Shown: piece by piece, positions 54,399 through 63,756 of the stretch
Position numbering within the stretch: the first letter of the stretch is position 1
Layout of the letters: every line of letters starts with the position of its first letter
DNA from: Akkermansiaceae bacterium
Lineage (GTDB): Bacteria; Verrucomicrobiota; Verrucomicrobiia; Verrucomicrobiales; Akkermansiaceae
DNA length: 64,000 bases
Assembly (NCBI GenBank): GCA_018402445.1
Contig: JAGYIT010000013.1
Coordinates: 30,468-94,467, forward strand
Direction: 5' to 3'
Program-made: the position numbers and the translations under genes
Notes under the pieces: model-generated
What the model was told of the DNA's origin: nothing
Databases searched by the model: none
What the model saw: only the letters and a program-made list of their open reading frames with translations

Positions 54399-55013
54399 AT
54401 GAACACCTTGCCGCGCCCGCCGATTTCCGAAGCCGAGTATGTTCCTCCGCACTATTTCAGGCGGCTGGAAACGGATGAAATCCGGAATGGGGGGCGGCCG
54501 TTGGAAATTGATCTGGGTTGCGGGGACGGATCGTTTCTCGTGGAGCTGGCGGGTCATCATCCGGAGCGGGATTTCATCGGGGTAGAGCGGTTGCTGGGGC
54601 GTTGCCGGAAGGTGGCGAAGAAGATCCGGCGGGCGGGCACGGCCAACGCGCGCATCATGCGGCTGGATTCGAAATACGTGGTGGAGTGGCTGCTGCCGGC
54701 GGCCTCCGTTTCCCGCATCCACTTGCTCTGCCCCGATCCGTGGCCGAAGTTCAAGCACCGCCGCCGCCGCCTCGTGCAGATCCCTTTCCTGGGGGCGGTG
54801 AAAGCCGCGCTGGAACCCGGCGGCGAGTTCCTTTTCATGACGGATCACGGAGAATACTTCGAGGAAGCCTGCGGGAAAATACGGGAGAGCGGGCTGTTCG
54901 CGGTCGAGCCGTGGGAGGAGGATTCGTTTTTCTATCCGAAAACGGATTTCCAGATCCAGTGGGAGGCGGAGGGGAAATCGATGAACCGCATCCGGTGCCG
55001 GAAGCCGATCTGA
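54399..55013 (+). CDS. trmB: tRNA (guanine-N7)-methyltransferase
   Basis: A 204-residue SAM-dependent methyltransferase. Motif I is LEIDLGCGDGSFLVELAGHH, followed by RDFIGVERLLGRCRKVAKKI. The TrmB-specific block RIHLLCPDPWPKFKHRRRR is present with the catalytic Asp and the PDPWPK signature. The last region FQIQWEAEGKSMNRIR is typical. It makes m7G46 in tRNA. It is divergent from lptD, with about 150 bases between starts. Confidence 0.94.
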   Translation: MNTLPRPPISEAEYVPPHYFRRLETDEIRNGGRPLEIDLGCGDGSFLVELAGHHPERDFIGVERLLGRCRKVAKKIRRAGTANARIMRLDSKYVVEWLLPAASVSRIHLLCPDPWPKFKHRRRRLVQIPFLGAVKAALEPGGEFLFMTDHGEYFEEACGKIRESGLFAVEPWEEDSFFYPKTDFQIQWEAEGKSMNRIRCRKPI

Positions 55014-55020
55014 AGGAAGA

Positions 55021-55052
55021 ATTTCACCGCAGAGACGCAGAGGTCGCGGAGG
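55021..55052. repeat. dispersed CACCGCAGAGACGCAGAGG-type repeat
   Basis: A single copy, TTTCACCGCAGAGACGCAGA followed by GGTCGCGGAGG. The same block occurs as inverted ends of the element at 16352-16603. No ORF is involved; it lies between trmB and tag. Confidence 0.55.
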
Positions 55053-55069
55053 AAGACTTTGGGTTTCTC

Positions 55070-55639
55070 TTACTTGAAGGTTGAAACTTGAGATTTGAAT
55101 CTTGAGCGGAAGCAATCGGCCGAATGGTCATCGACCATGCCGGTGGCCTGCATGAAGGCATACAGGGTGGTGGAGCCGACGAAGTTGAAGCCGGCTTTTT
55201 TCAGGGCTTTGCTCAGGGCGTCGGATTTCGGGGTTTTCGCGCGGTAATCGGCCATGGTTTTCGGGCGCTTGCGCTTGGGCTCGGCGGGCGCGAATTGCCA
55301 CAGGAAATCCACGGGATCGGCGAGTTCCAGCCACGCGCGGGCGTTTTGGCGGAAGGAAAAAATTTTTCCGCGGTGGCGGATGATACCGGGATCGGTGACG
55401 AGGGCTTCGAGTTCGGGGTCGGACATTTCCGCGACGGCGGCGGGATCGAAATGATGGAAAACCTCGCGGTAGCGGGCGCGTTTCTGAAGGATGATCCACC
55501 AGGAAAGCCCGGCCTGCGCGCCCTCTAGGCAGATCATTTCGAAAAGGTGGCACGGGTCGCGCGAGGGCACGCCCCATTCGGTGTCGTGGTATTCGATGTA
55601 AAGCGCCTTGTCCTCCGGCACCCATGGGCAGCGTTTCAT
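55070..55639 (-). CDS. tag: DNA-3-methyladenine glycosylase I
   Basis: A 189-residue Tag protein. It starts MKRCPWVPEDKALYIEYHDT, then EWGVPSRDPCHLFEMICLEG, AQAGLSWWIILQKRARYREV, and FHHFDPAAVAEM. The C-terminal ACMxxTGxVDDH-type end is ALKKAGFNFVGSTTLYAFMQ, then ATGMVDDHSADC, giving the zinc-binding His and Cys positions. It removes 3-methyladenine from alkylated DNA. A single gene. Confidence 0.95.
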   Translation of the reverse strand: MKRCPWVPEDKALYIEYHDTEWGVPSRDPCHLFEMICLEGAQAGLSWWIILQKRARYREVFHHFDPAAVAEMSDPELEALVTDPGIIRHRGKIFSFRQNARAWLELADPVDFLWQFAPAEPKRKRPKTMADYRAKTPKSDALSKALKKAGFNFVGSTTLYAFMQATGMVDDHSADCFRSRFKSQVSTFK

Positions 55640-55702
55640 GGAGGCACGCTAGGTGAGCGGCGTGAACAGGACAATTCCGATGAGCTGTGGCGACTTTGTT
55701 TT

Positions 55703-55870
55703 GAAGATACAACCGCGAATGAACGCGAATTTTCACGAATGATGGTCAGAATATGCCATTGGAGCTTCGTGTATCTGGAACCAAATCCTCCCATTCCGAC
55801 GATTTCAGCCCGGCGGGTCTGGTTTTATCTTCATTAGCGGCCATTGACGTCAATTCGCGGTTGAATCTTC
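55703..55870. repeat. inverted-repeat element, GAAGATTCAACCGCGAAT family (copy 1)
   Basis: The left end reads GAAGATACAACCGCGAATGA and the right end on the other strand GAAGATTCAACCGCGAATTG. The arms are about 25 bp, total about 168 bp, with no ORF. A related element is at 62229-62396. It fills most of the 303-base gap between tag and the efflux operon. Confidence 0.65.
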
Positions 55871-55942
55871 CGGAATGGGGTAGCACTGTCGGTAACGATC
55901 ACCGGGTTTGACTTTTCCCCTTTCTGCGGCGATGGCAGGGCG

Positions 55943-57364
55943 GTGCGGGCGATATCACGAAAAGGCTGGATGGGTATCGCGCTGGCCGCTTTGGTCGCGG
56001 GTTGTGCGGCTGTTTCCCCGGAAAGCCGGATGGGCGAGGCGGGCGCGCCGGGTTCGTGGGCGGCTTCCAAGGAGGCGCGGGCGGGGATCGACCGGAGATG
56101 GGTGGGAAAAATCGGCGGGGGTGAGCTTCGCGGGTTGGTGGATGCGGCGCTTTCCAACAACCAGGATCTGAAAGCCGCAGCGGCGCGGGTGGACCGCGCG
56201 TCGGCGGAGGCGAAGATCGCGGGCGCGGGACGTTTGCCGAGCCTCGGTCTCGGCGGCGATGGGCGGCGCAACCGGCAGAGCTTCATCGGTTTTCCCGGCG
56301 GGGCCGGCGGGGCGGCATCGAACGTGAACCAGCAGTTCGGCGTGAACCTTAACGCGGCGTGGGAGCTGGATGTGTGGGGCCGCGCGAAGGCCGGGCAGGA
56401 GGCGGCGATCGCCAATGCGCAGGCGCGGCAATACGAATACGAGGCAGCGCGGGTTTCGCTGGCCGGGCAGGTCACAAAGGCATGGCTCGCGCTCGGCGAG
56501 GCCAACGAGCAGGTCGCCCTCGCGGAAACGGCGGTGCAGGCGGCGGGCGTGCTGGCCGATGCGGTGCGGGAACGCTTCGACCGCGCACTCGACAATGACG
56601 GCGGGACGGCCTCGCAGGTGCGGCTCACGGAGGCGGAACGCTCGAACCGGCAGGCGGTGCTCGCCCAGCGGAAACAGGAGCGCGAGCGGGTCTTGCGGCA
56701 GCTTGAGATTCTGTTAGGAAAGTATCCTTCCGGCACGCTCGCCGTCGGCGCGCGAATGCCCGCTTTTCCAGCAGCCACCCCCGCCGGGCTGCCCTCGGAG
56801 CTGCTGCAACGCCGCCCCGACATCCTGGCGGCGGAACGCGGGCTCGCCTCGTCCGGGCGGCGCGTGAAGGAACGCAAGCTCGCCCGTTTTCCCAGCCTCA
56901 GCCTCACCGCATCCGGCGGCACCGTCAGCGAAGCGATGCGCGACATCCTGAGCAGCGACGCCAAGGTCTGGGCCATCGGCGGGAGCCTCACCCAGCCGAT
57001 TTTCGAGGGCGGGCGCATCGCGGGTGGTATCGCCAGCGCAGAGGCCGACGAGCGCGAGGACACGGCGATCCTCCGCAAAACCGTGCTCGATGCCTTCGGC
57101 GAGGTCGAGCAGGCGCTCGTCGCGGAAACCTTTCTCGCCGAACGCGAACGCGCCTCACAACAGGCCGCCGCTATTTCCGAGGACGCCGCCACCCGCGCCG
57201 GCGAGGAATACGCGGCCGGCACCGGCGATGTGCTCACCCTGATCGAGGCCACCCAATTCCAGATCGACTCCGCCAGCCAGCATGCCGCCATCCGCCGCAT
57301 GAGATTGGAAAACCGGGTGGATCTCCACCTCGCGCTGGGCGGTGATTTCAGCGCGGGGAGATAG
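55943..57364 (+). CDS. RND efflux outer-membrane channel (NodT/TolC-like lipoprotein)
   Basis: A 473-residue outer-membrane factor. The signal RKGWMGIALAALVAGCAAVS has a lipobox (LVAGC). The family halves are visible: ALSNNQDLKAAAARVDRASA then AEAKIAGAGRLPSLGLGG, NAAWELDVWGRAKAGQEAAI, and the second half LLQRRPDILAAERGLASSGR and LTQPIFEGGRIAGGIASAEA. GTG at 55943 is used because it adds the basic n-region; ATG at 55970 is the alternative. First gene of a three-gene RND efflux operon with adaptor (57558) and pump (58736). The stop overlaps the start of a MITE-like element. Confidence 0.9.
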   Translation: MRAISRKGWMGIALAALVAGCAAVSPESRMGEAGAPGSWAASKEARAGIDRRWVGKIGGGELRGLVDAALSNNQDLKAAAARVDRASAEAKIAGAGRLPSLGLGGDGRRNRQSFIGFPGGAGGAASNVNQQFGVNLNAAWELDVWGRAKAGQEAAIANAQARQYEYEAARVSLAGQVTKAWLALGEANEQVALAETAVQAAGVLADAVRERFDRALDNDGGTASQVRLTEAERSNRQAVLAQRKQERERVLRQLEILLGKYPSGTLAVGARMPAFPAATPAGLPSELLQRRPDILAAERGLASSGRRVKERKLARFPSLSLTASGGTVSEAMRDILSSDAKVWAIGGSLTQPIFEGGRIAGGIASAEADEREDTAILRKTVLDAFGEVEQALVAETFLAERERASQQAAAISEDAATRAGEEYAAGTGDVLTLIEATQFQIDSASQHAAIRRMRLENRVDLHLALGGDFSAGR

Positions 57365-57501
57365 GGGAGCACACGAGCCCCCGCGTGTTGTTCCCGGCGC
57401 CCCCGCCGGGAACTTGGCTGGAGTTCGGGCGCGTGATAATTCTGCTTGGCGGAGCGTATGATCTTTCCAGCCGACAGACCGCGAGGGCGCGTGTGTTCCC
57501 C
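57364..57501. repeat. MITE-like element with terminal inverted repeats (copy 2)
   Basis: The left end begins GGGGAGCACACGAGCCC and the right end, on the other strand, begins GGGGAACACACGCGCCC. An inner palindrome GTTCCCGGCG/CGCCGGGAAC follows the left end. Total 138 bp, no ORF. It is related to 8416-8539 and sits between the first and second genes of the RND operon. Confidence 0.7.
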
Positions 57502-57557
57502 ATCGGATTGCAACTGCTGCCATTGACAATACTCCCCGGAGAAATGAGCATCTTCGA

Positions 57558-58739
57558 GTGAACGAACATGCGGAAGGCGACCGGAGCATTCAGGTCAGGG
57601 CGGTGCTGTCGTTCGTGCTGATCCTCGGCATCCTCGGGATCACCATGCTGGGGGTCGTCCTGCTCGTGCTTAACAAGCGGGTCGCGAAGGAGGAGGAGAA
57701 ACAGCGCATCGTCCCGGCGGTCGAGGTCGTCGGGGTTAGGGAGGCGGAACACACGGTGAGAATTCTGACGCAGGGCGTGGTCGAGAGCGCGCGGGAAACG
57801 AGGCTCGCGGCGGAGGTCGGCGGGCGGGTGATGGAAATTTCCCCCTCCTTCAAACGCGGCGGTGTGGTCAAAAAAGGCGAGCGGTTAATCCAAATTGATC
57901 CGGCCGATTACCGCTCGGCGCTGGCGGCAGCAGAGGTGCGGCGGGCGGAGGCGGAGCTGGCGCTGGAGCAGGAAAAGGCGCGGGTGCAGCAGGCGCAACT
58001 CGATTGGTCGAAGCTCGGCGGCGGCAGCAAGCCGCTCAACCCCCTCGTACTACGCGAGCCGTACTTGGCGGCCGCGGAAGCCAGCGCGGCGTCTGCCGTC
58101 GAAGCGGCGGCAAAGGCGCGGCGCGACGTGGAGCGCACGGAGATCCTCGCACCCTTCGATGCGGGCGTGCGCTCCGCCAACGCCGAGGTCGGCGCGGTGG
58201 TGGCTCCCGGAACCATGGTCGCGGAACTCTACGCCAGCAGCGAACTCGAGGTGCGCCTCCCGCTCAGCCTGGAGGACTTCGGTTTCCTCGCGCGGGACGC
58301 CGATGGCAAGGTCACCGGCGAGGTCATCCTGAAAGGCAAAATCGGGGCGGACGAATACATCTGGAAAGCGGAGACGGCGCGGGTCGATCCCGAGATCGCG
58401 CGCGAAACACTTTCCGCGAACATCGCGGTGAAAGTCCTGCCCGCCGAAGGTTCCGCTTTCCTGCTGCCGCCGGTCGGGCTTTTCGTGAACGCGGAGATCG
58501 CCGGCAAAACCCTAGACGGCGTGAGGGAGATCCCGAGGCGCGCGCTGTTGGAAGGGAAGCGCGCCATCGTCATCGTGGAGGATAACAAGATCGCCTTCAG
58601 AGATCTTACGATCCCCAGGCTCACACGCGAAACGGCGCTGGTCAGCGGCGGCCTTGAAGCGGGCGACCGCGTGGTGCTCACCCGCCTTTCCGCGCCCGTA
58701 GCGGGCATGGAAGTGGAGATCGAGAAGGAGGAGAAATGA
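57558..58739 (+). CDS. RND efflux periplasmic adaptor (HlyD family)
   Basis: A 393-residue membrane-fusion protein. GTG at 57558 starts it. One N-terminal membrane helix (RAVLSFVLILGILGITMLGV) is followed by the biotinyl-lipoyl-like half (VESARETRLAAEVGGRVMEI, KKGERLIQIDPADYRSALAA). A coiled-coil (AEVRRAEAELALEQEKARVQ) follows, then the barrel (DVERTEILAPFDAGVRSANA). The end ALVSGGLEAGDRVVLTRLSA is the family's last domain. Its stop overlaps the pump's start by four bases (ATGA), so the two are coupled. It links inner pump and outer channel. Confidence 0.92.
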   Translation: MNEHAEGDRSIQVRAVLSFVLILGILGITMLGVVLLVLNKRVAKEEEKQRIVPAVEVVGVREAEHTVRILTQGVVESARETRLAAEVGGRVMEISPSFKRGGVVKKGERLIQIDPADYRSALAAAEVRRAEAELALEQEKARVQQAQLDWSKLGGGSKPLNPLVLREPYLAAAEASAASAVEAAAKARRDVERTEILAPFDAGVRSANAEVGAVVAPGTMVAELYASSELEVRLPLSLEDFGFLARDADGKVTGEVILKGKIGADEYIWKAETARVDPEIARETLSANIAVKVLPAEGSAFLLPPVGLFVNAEIAGKTLDGVREIPRRALLEGKRAIVIVEDNKIAFRDLTIPRLTRETALVSGGLEAGDRVVLTRLSAPVAGMEVEIEKEEK

Positions 58740-61700
58740 ACGCCGTCAAATGGTTCACCCGCAACCATGTGGCGGGAAATTTCCTGATGCTGGTCGTCCT
58801 GATCGCGGGCTTCGCGACGTGGTTCAAGCTGAAGAAGGAGATTTTCCCCGACCTCGCGCTCGATGCCGTTTCCGTTAGCATCCCCTACCCGAACGCGACG
58901 CCCGAGGAGACCGAGCGCGGCGTGGTCATTCCGGTGGAGGAGGCCATCGCCGACCTTCAGGGCATCAAGAAAGTCCGCAGCACCGCCTCGCAGAATGTCG
59001 GCGTGGTGCTCGTCGAGGTCGAGACCGGCTACAACGTCCGCAACGTGATGGGCGATGTGAAATCCCGCGTGGATGCCATCGACAATTTCCCCGAAGAGGC
59101 CGAGACGCCGGTGATCGAGGAGATCCTGATCAAGAACCCGGTGATGAGCATCACGCTCACCGCGGACACCGATGAGGCCACGCTCCGCAAGCTCGCCGAG
59201 CGCATCCGCGACGACCTGCTCACCTACGACCCGCCGCCCGCATCCACCCTTGGGAACTTTTTTGCGAGAATGTTCGGCGGCGTGCCGAGCATCAGCCAAG
59301 TGGAGATCGCGGGCACGCGGCCTTACGAGATTTCCATCGAGGTCTCCGAGGAAAAGCTCCGCAAGCTGGGGCTGAAACTTTCCGACATCGCCGCCGCCGT
59401 GAGGAACACCACGGTGGACTTGCCGGGCGGATCGGTGAGGACGGAGCGCGGCGAGGTGATCCTCCGCGCTCTCGGAAAAAAATACGAGGCGGGCGAGCTG
59501 GCGGACGTGCCGGTGAGGACAGACGCGGAGGGCGGCGAGATTTTGCTCGGCGATGTCGCGGAGCTGATCGACGGCTTCGAGGACGTGGATCTGAGCAGCC
59601 GCTTCGATGGGAACACGGCAGTCGTCATCAATGTGTTCCGCGTCGGCAACGAGGACACCATCGCGCTCTCGGGCCTCGTGCGGAGATACGTCGCGGAGTC
59701 GAAGGAAATTTCTCCTGAAGGCGTCACGCTCTCGATCTGGAACGACCAGAGCGTCTATCTCAGCGAGCGCCTCGCCCTCCTCAAGCGCAACGCCATCACG
59801 GGCCTGTTGCTCGTGTTGCTGGTGCTCACGCTTTTCCTGCGACCCTCGCTGGCGCTGCTCGTCGCCATCGGCATTCCCGTTTCCTTCGCGGGCGGGATCT
59901 GGATGATGCCTCTCATGGGCATCTCGATCAACATGATCTCCCTTTTCGCCTTCATCCTCGTGCTCGGTATCGTGGTGGACGACGCGATCGTGACCGGCGA
60001 AAACGTCTATGCCCGCATCCAGAAAGGCGAGCACCCCAGCGTCGCGGCATGGAAGGGCACCAGCGAGGTCGGCACCGTGGTGGTCTTCGGCGTAATCACC
60101 ACGATGGTCGCCTTTACCCCTATGCTCGGGCTCAGCGGGGTTAGCGGGAAAATCTGGCCAAACATCCCGCTTATTGTAATCCCGACCCTCGCTTTTTCTC
60201 TGATCCAATCAAAATTCGTCCTACCCGCCCACCTCGCTCTCTTGGCACCGACGAATCGCACGAAGAAGGTGAACGTCCTACTCCGCGCCCAGCGCCGCAT
60301 CGCGGATGGGCTGGAGAGGTTTGTGGAAAAGGTCTATCAGCCAGCTCTCGGCTTCTCGCTGCGGTGGCGATACGTGACCGCTACCACCTTTATCGCTGTT
60401 CTGGTGCTCACGCTGGCCGTCGTCGCCACCGGCCTGATCCAGTTCCGCTTTTTCCCGGATGTGGAGGGCGACATCCTCAGCGCCAAGGTCGAGCTCGCGC
60501 AGGGCGTGCCTTTCGCGGAGACCGAGGCGGTGGTGAAACGCATCGAGGCGGCGGCCATAAGCCTTTCGGAAAAATACCAGACCAATGACGGCGGCAACAT
60601 CCTCAGGCACGTCCTCGCCAGCGCGGGCAGCCAGCCGTTCCAGACGGGCGTGGTCGTCGGCGGCCCGCCGCAGCAGACGCATATCGGCGAGGTCACCCTG
60701 GAGCTCGCGCCCTCCGGCGAGCGCAGCGTTTCCTCCGAGGAACTCGTCACGGAATGGCGGCGTATGGTCGGCGTGCTGCCCGGTGTCGTTTCGCTCAGCG
60801 TGCAGGCGGAGACCGCCACCTCGGGCAACGCGGTCGATGTCACACTCACCGGCAACGACCTCGAGCGTCTCATCGCCGCCACGGAGTTCACGAAGGCCGG
60901 CCTCGCCGCCTACGACGGCGTGATCGACATCTCGGACTCGAACCGCGCGGGCAAGGACGAGCTGCGTTTCGGGAAACTCACCCCCGCCGGCCGCGCCATG
61001 GGCTTCCGCCTCGGCGATGTCGCGGCACAGGTGCGCGACGCGTTTTACGGCAACGAAGTCCAGCGCCTCCAGCGCGGTCGCGACGAGGTGAAGGTCATGG
61101 TCCGCTTCCCGCAGGCAGACCGCCGCACCCTCGCCAGCCTCGAGGAAATGAAAATCCGCACCCCGCAGGGCGACGAGGTGCCCGTCCTCCAGGTCATCGA
61201 GCTGGAGCCCGGCCGCGGCCCCGCCGTCATCGAGCGCACCGACCGCCAGCGCTCGATCAAGGTCACCGCCGATGTCGAGCCGGGCGTGAACGCGAACGAG
61301 GTCGTCGCCGCTTTCACCGCGAAAACGCTCGCCGAGATCCCGAGGAAATTTCCCGGCGTGCGCTTCGGCTTCGAGGGCGAGCAGAAGGACCAGAACGACA
61401 GCGTGCGGGAAATCGGCATCGGTTTCCTCGGCGCGCTGATCGCGATGTATGTCCTCATCGCCATTCCGCTGCGCTCCTACGCCCAGCCGCTCATCATCAT
61501 GTCGGTGATCCCCTTCGGCCTCGTCGGCGCGATCTGGGGCCACGCCCTGCTGGGCCTCAACCTCAGCATCATGTCGATGTGCGGGCTGGTCGCGCTCGCC
61601 GGCGTGGTGGTCAACGACTCACTCGTCATGGTCGATTACGTGAACCGCCACCGCGACGAATCCGCTACCCTGCGCGACGCAGCCATCGCGGCGGGCGGCC

Positions 61701-61930
61701 GCCGTTTCCGCGCGATCCTGCTCACCTCGCTCACCACGTTTGTCGGAATCATGCCGATGATCCTCGAAACGGACGTGCAAGCGCGTTTCCTCATCCCTAT
61801 GGCCGTCTCCCTCGCCTTCGGCATTCTTTTCGCAACCTTCATCACCCTGTTCCTCGTCCCCAGCGTTTACCTGATCCTTGAGGACGTGAAAAACCTCACG
61901 TCGCGGAGAGGGAAGGGGAGCGCGGGCTAA
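58736..61930 (+). CDS. RND family efflux pump permease
   Basis: A 1,064-residue inner-membrane pump. It starts MNAVKWFTRNHVAGNFLMLV and has about twelve helices. The proton-relay aspartates are in FILVLGIVVDDAIVTGENVY (helix 4), and the second half has GLVALAGVVVNDSLVMVDYV. The N-terminal porter begins IPYPNATPEETERGVVIPVE. Pattern and size match HAE1/AcrB-like transporters with unknown substrate. It forms a complete tripartite system with the adaptor (overlap four bases) and the outer-membrane channel. Confidence 0.94.
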   Translation: MNAVKWFTRNHVAGNFLMLVVLIAGFATWFKLKKEIFPDLALDAVSVSIPYPNATPEETERGVVIPVEEAIADLQGIKKVRSTASQNVGVVLVEVETGYNVRNVMGDVKSRVDAIDNFPEEAETPVIEEILIKNPVMSITLTADTDEATLRKLAERIRDDLLTYDPPPASTLGNFFARMFGGVPSISQVEIAGTRPYEISIEVSEEKLRKLGLKLSDIAAAVRNTTVDLPGGSVRTERGEVILRALGKKYEAGELADVPVRTDAEGGEILLGDVAELIDGFEDVDLSSRFDGNTAVVINVFRVGNEDTIALSGLVRRYVAESKEISPEGVTLSIWNDQSVYLSERLALLKRNAITGLLLVLLVLTLFLRPSLALLVAIGIPVSFAGGIWMMPLMGISINMISLFAFILVLGIVVDDAIVTGENVYARIQKGEHPSVAAWKGTSEVGTVVVFGVITTMVAFTPMLGLSGVSGKIWPNIPLIVIPTLAFSLIQSKFVLPAHLALLAPTNRTKKVNVLLRAQRRIADGLERFVEKVYQPALGFSLRWRYVTATTFIAVLVLTLAVVATGLIQFRFFPDVEGDILSAKVELAQGVPFAETEAVVKRIEAAAISLSEKYQTNDGGNILRHVLASAGSQPFQTGVVVGGPPQQTHIGEVTLELAPSGERSVSSEELVTEWRRMVGVLPGVVSLSVQAETATSGNAVDVTLTGNDLERLIAATEFTKAGLAAYDGVIDISDSNRAGKDELRFGKLTPAGRAMGFRLGDVAAQVRDAFYGNEVQRLQRGRDEVKVMVRFPQADRRTLASLEEMKIRTPQGDEVPVLQVIELEPGRGPAVIERTDRQRSIKVTADVEPGVNANEVVAAFTAKTLAEIPRKFPGVRFGFEGEQKDQNDSVREIGIGFLGALIAMYVLIAIPLRSYAQPLIIMSVIPFGLVGAIWGHALLGLNLSIMSMCGLVALAGVVVNDSLVMVDYVNRHRDESATLRDAAIAAGGRRFRAILLTSLTTFVGIMPMILETDVQARFLIPMAVSLAFGILFATFITLFLVPSVYLILEDVKNLTSRRGKGSAG

Positions 61931-62193
61931 GGGATGACAACGGGGAAAGCCTGCCGGAAACCGGCCCGGCCGCAAAACGCCGCACCTTTTTGCTCCGGTG
62001 CCGGAGAAAAAAGCTCCAGCGCCTTCGCTACGAAGCTCCGCGTCAGGTCGCCCATCTTCGGCACGCTCCGGCGCTACTCTGCGTCCAGGTTCACCATGCC
62101 GGGTATGTTGCCCTCCACATCAACGATCAGGTTGATGCTGGCCGCTGCCTGCGTGGCGTCGAATGCCATATTGATACGGTTTGTGTGTGCCAT
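61927..62193 (-). pseudogene. small protein gene with an in-frame amber codon
   Basis: From ATG at 62193 the frame reads MAHTNRINMAFDATQAAASI, then NLIVDVEGNIPGMVNLDAE, then TAG, then RRSVPKMGDLTRSFVAKALE and a further stretch to a stop at 61927. The part after TAG fits a widespread small-protein family whose core is EERRxLPKMGDxxxxFVxKALE. A single G-to-T change (GAG to TAG) would explain the break. The C-terminus then drifts into unrelated sequence, so it is probably decaying. Confidence 0.55.
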
Positions 62194-62228
62194 ATGATTG
62201 GGTTTTCTTTGTTGGTTTTTATTGCTTC

Positions 62229-62396
62229 GAAGATTCAACCGCGAATGGACGCCAATAAACGCGAATCCGATCCATATGGCTTCGGAAAATGGGATACGGG
62301 GGATATGATCTCGAATTTTTCCGCAAACCATTCCCAAAAACCCAAGATTAGCGTCCATTCGCGTTTTTATGCCCTTTAGGGTGCATTCGCGGTTCC
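62229..62396. repeat. inverted-repeat element, GAAGATTCAACCGCGAAT family (copy 2)
   Basis: The left end reads GAAGATTCAACCGCGAATGG. The right end on the other strand reads GGAACCGCGAATGCACC and continues to further GCGAATGGACGC repeats, so the element has a direct and inverted mix. About 168 bp, the same length as 55703-55870, with no ORF. It lies between the amber pseudogene and the integron integrase. Confidence 0.6.
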
Positions 62397-62473
62397 TTTT
62401 CTCCCTAGCTTGACCGCCCTGAGAAATCGCCCCCCCTTCGGGGAAAATTCCAAGCGGCCGGGAAAGCGCCGGT

Positions 62474-63748
62474 TCACCGCACCGCCTCCAACGCATCCAA
62501 CGGACTCCGCACTCCCTTGTCGTTCCCGATCTTCGCCGCATGCGCGTAGATCTCCGTCGTCTTCACATCCGCATGACCCAGCAGCTCTTGCAACGTCCGG
62601 ATATCCGCCCCGCCATCCAAGAAATGAGTAGCAAATGCGTGCCTCAGCGCGTGGGTCGTCACTCGCTTACCGATCCCCGCCTTCTCCGCGGCCCGGCTGA
62701 TCGCCTCACCATACGTTTTCGGGTGCAAGTGGTGCCGCCGGATCATCCCGCTCTCCGGGTCTTTGGAAAGATGATCCATCGGGAAAATCCACATCCAAGC
62801 CCACTTCTTCCCCGACTTGGAAAACTTCCTACCCAATGCTCCCGGCAAGGCTACCCCCGGCACATCGTTCGCCCTATCCTCCTCCCAGAAGGCGCGCGCC
62901 CTTGCGATCTGCTCCACCAGGGCTTCCTTGAGGCAATTCGGGATGATCGTCTCCCTGTCCTTGTCGCCCTTCCCGCCGTGGACGGTGACCACGCCGCGCT
63001 CCACATCCACATCCTTGATCCTCAGTGAAACCAGTTCCTGAAGCCGCACCCCCGAGCCGTATTGCAGCAATGCCGGGGTTTTATAGATCTCCTCGAGCTT
63101 CCCGATCAGCGCCATCAGCTCCGTTTTGCTCAGAACGACATGCGCCCGCTTCGCCGTATGCCGCAGCTTCACCTGCAAATCCACCTCCTCACGCCCGCAG
63201 ACATCCCGATAGAAGAAAACCAGCGCGTTGAGCGCCTGCTTCTGCGTCGCGAAGGAAACCTTCTCCTTGTCCACCAGATGCGAGAGCCAATCCCGCGCCA
63301 CTCCCTCATCCAGCACCCGGCTCTCCGTCCCGGCATAAATCCCATAACGTACCACCCATGCCGCATAGGTTTGACGTGTCCGCAAAGCCAAACCCCTGCG
63401 CGCACCCGCCCCATAAACCGCATCCTTCAATCTCTCCGGTATGCTTTTCCCTGTCCCGCCGCTCTTATGGCAGATCTCCAGCCAGCCGAGATACCAAGTG
63501 ATCGCTTCCGACCATTGCCTGAGCCGCCAGGCCGGCTGTTCCTTAGTCTTCGCACATTCCCTCCACCAAAGCTCCATCGCATCCCTGCCCGGCGGCAGAT
63601 CGCGCTGCACCCGCCAGTCCTCGATCCAGCTCAGAACATAGCCGTAAGCGTCGATATCACGGCGCATCAGGTCGCGCGAAGCTTCCAGATCCTTCCTCCA
63701 ATCGAACTGAACTTTTCTTGAAACCGCTGGTGGCTGCGAATCATTCAT
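62474..63748 (-). CDS. intI: integron integrase (IntI-family tyrosine recombinase)
   Basis: A 424-residue tyrosine recombinase. Catalytic residues: Arg in YGSGVRLQELVSLR, the HxxR pair in THALRHAFATHFLDGG, and the nucleophile Tyr in LLGHADVKTTEIYAHA. The integron-specific insertion before the second Arg is clear: SKSGKKWAWMWIFPMDHLSK, then DPESGMIRRHHLHPKTYGEA. This marks it as IntI rather than XerC/D. The start MNDSQPPAVS at 63748 is used; a longer frame to 63826 runs through a LexA-like box. It catalyses attC x attI recombination and would face a cassette array to the right of the window. Confidence 0.9.
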   Translation of the reverse strand: MNDSQPPAVSRKVQFDWRKDLEASRDLMRRDIDAYGYVLSWIEDWRVQRDLPPGRDAMELWWRECAKTKEQPAWRLRQWSEAITWYLGWLEICHKSGGTGKSIPERLKDAVYGAGARRGLALRTRQTYAAWVVRYGIYAGTESRVLDEGVARDWLSHLVDKEKVSFATQKQALNALVFFYRDVCGREEVDLQVKLRHTAKRAHVVLSKTELMALIGKLEEIYKTPALLQYGSGVRLQELVSLRIKDVDVERGVVTVHGGKGDKDRETIIPNCLKEALVEQIARARAFWEEDRANDVPGVALPGALGRKFSKSGKKWAWMWIFPMDHLSKDPESGMIRRHHLHPKTYGEAISRAAEKAGIGKRVTTHALRHAFATHFLDGGADIRTLQELLGHADVKTTEIYAHAAKIGNDKGVRSPLDALEAVR

Positions 63749-63756
63749 CTGAACAC

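Noticed and set aside
55834..57513. A 559-codon minus-strand ORF opposite the outer-membrane channel gene.
   Set aside because: Serine/arginine/alanine-rich composition typical of an antisense shadow in GC-rich DNA; the plus strand encodes a well-matched efflux channel.
58229..60208. A 659-codon minus-strand ORF opposite the RND adaptor and pump.
   Set aside because: Low-complexity His/Asp/Arg-rich translation with no family pattern; shadow of the RND genes.
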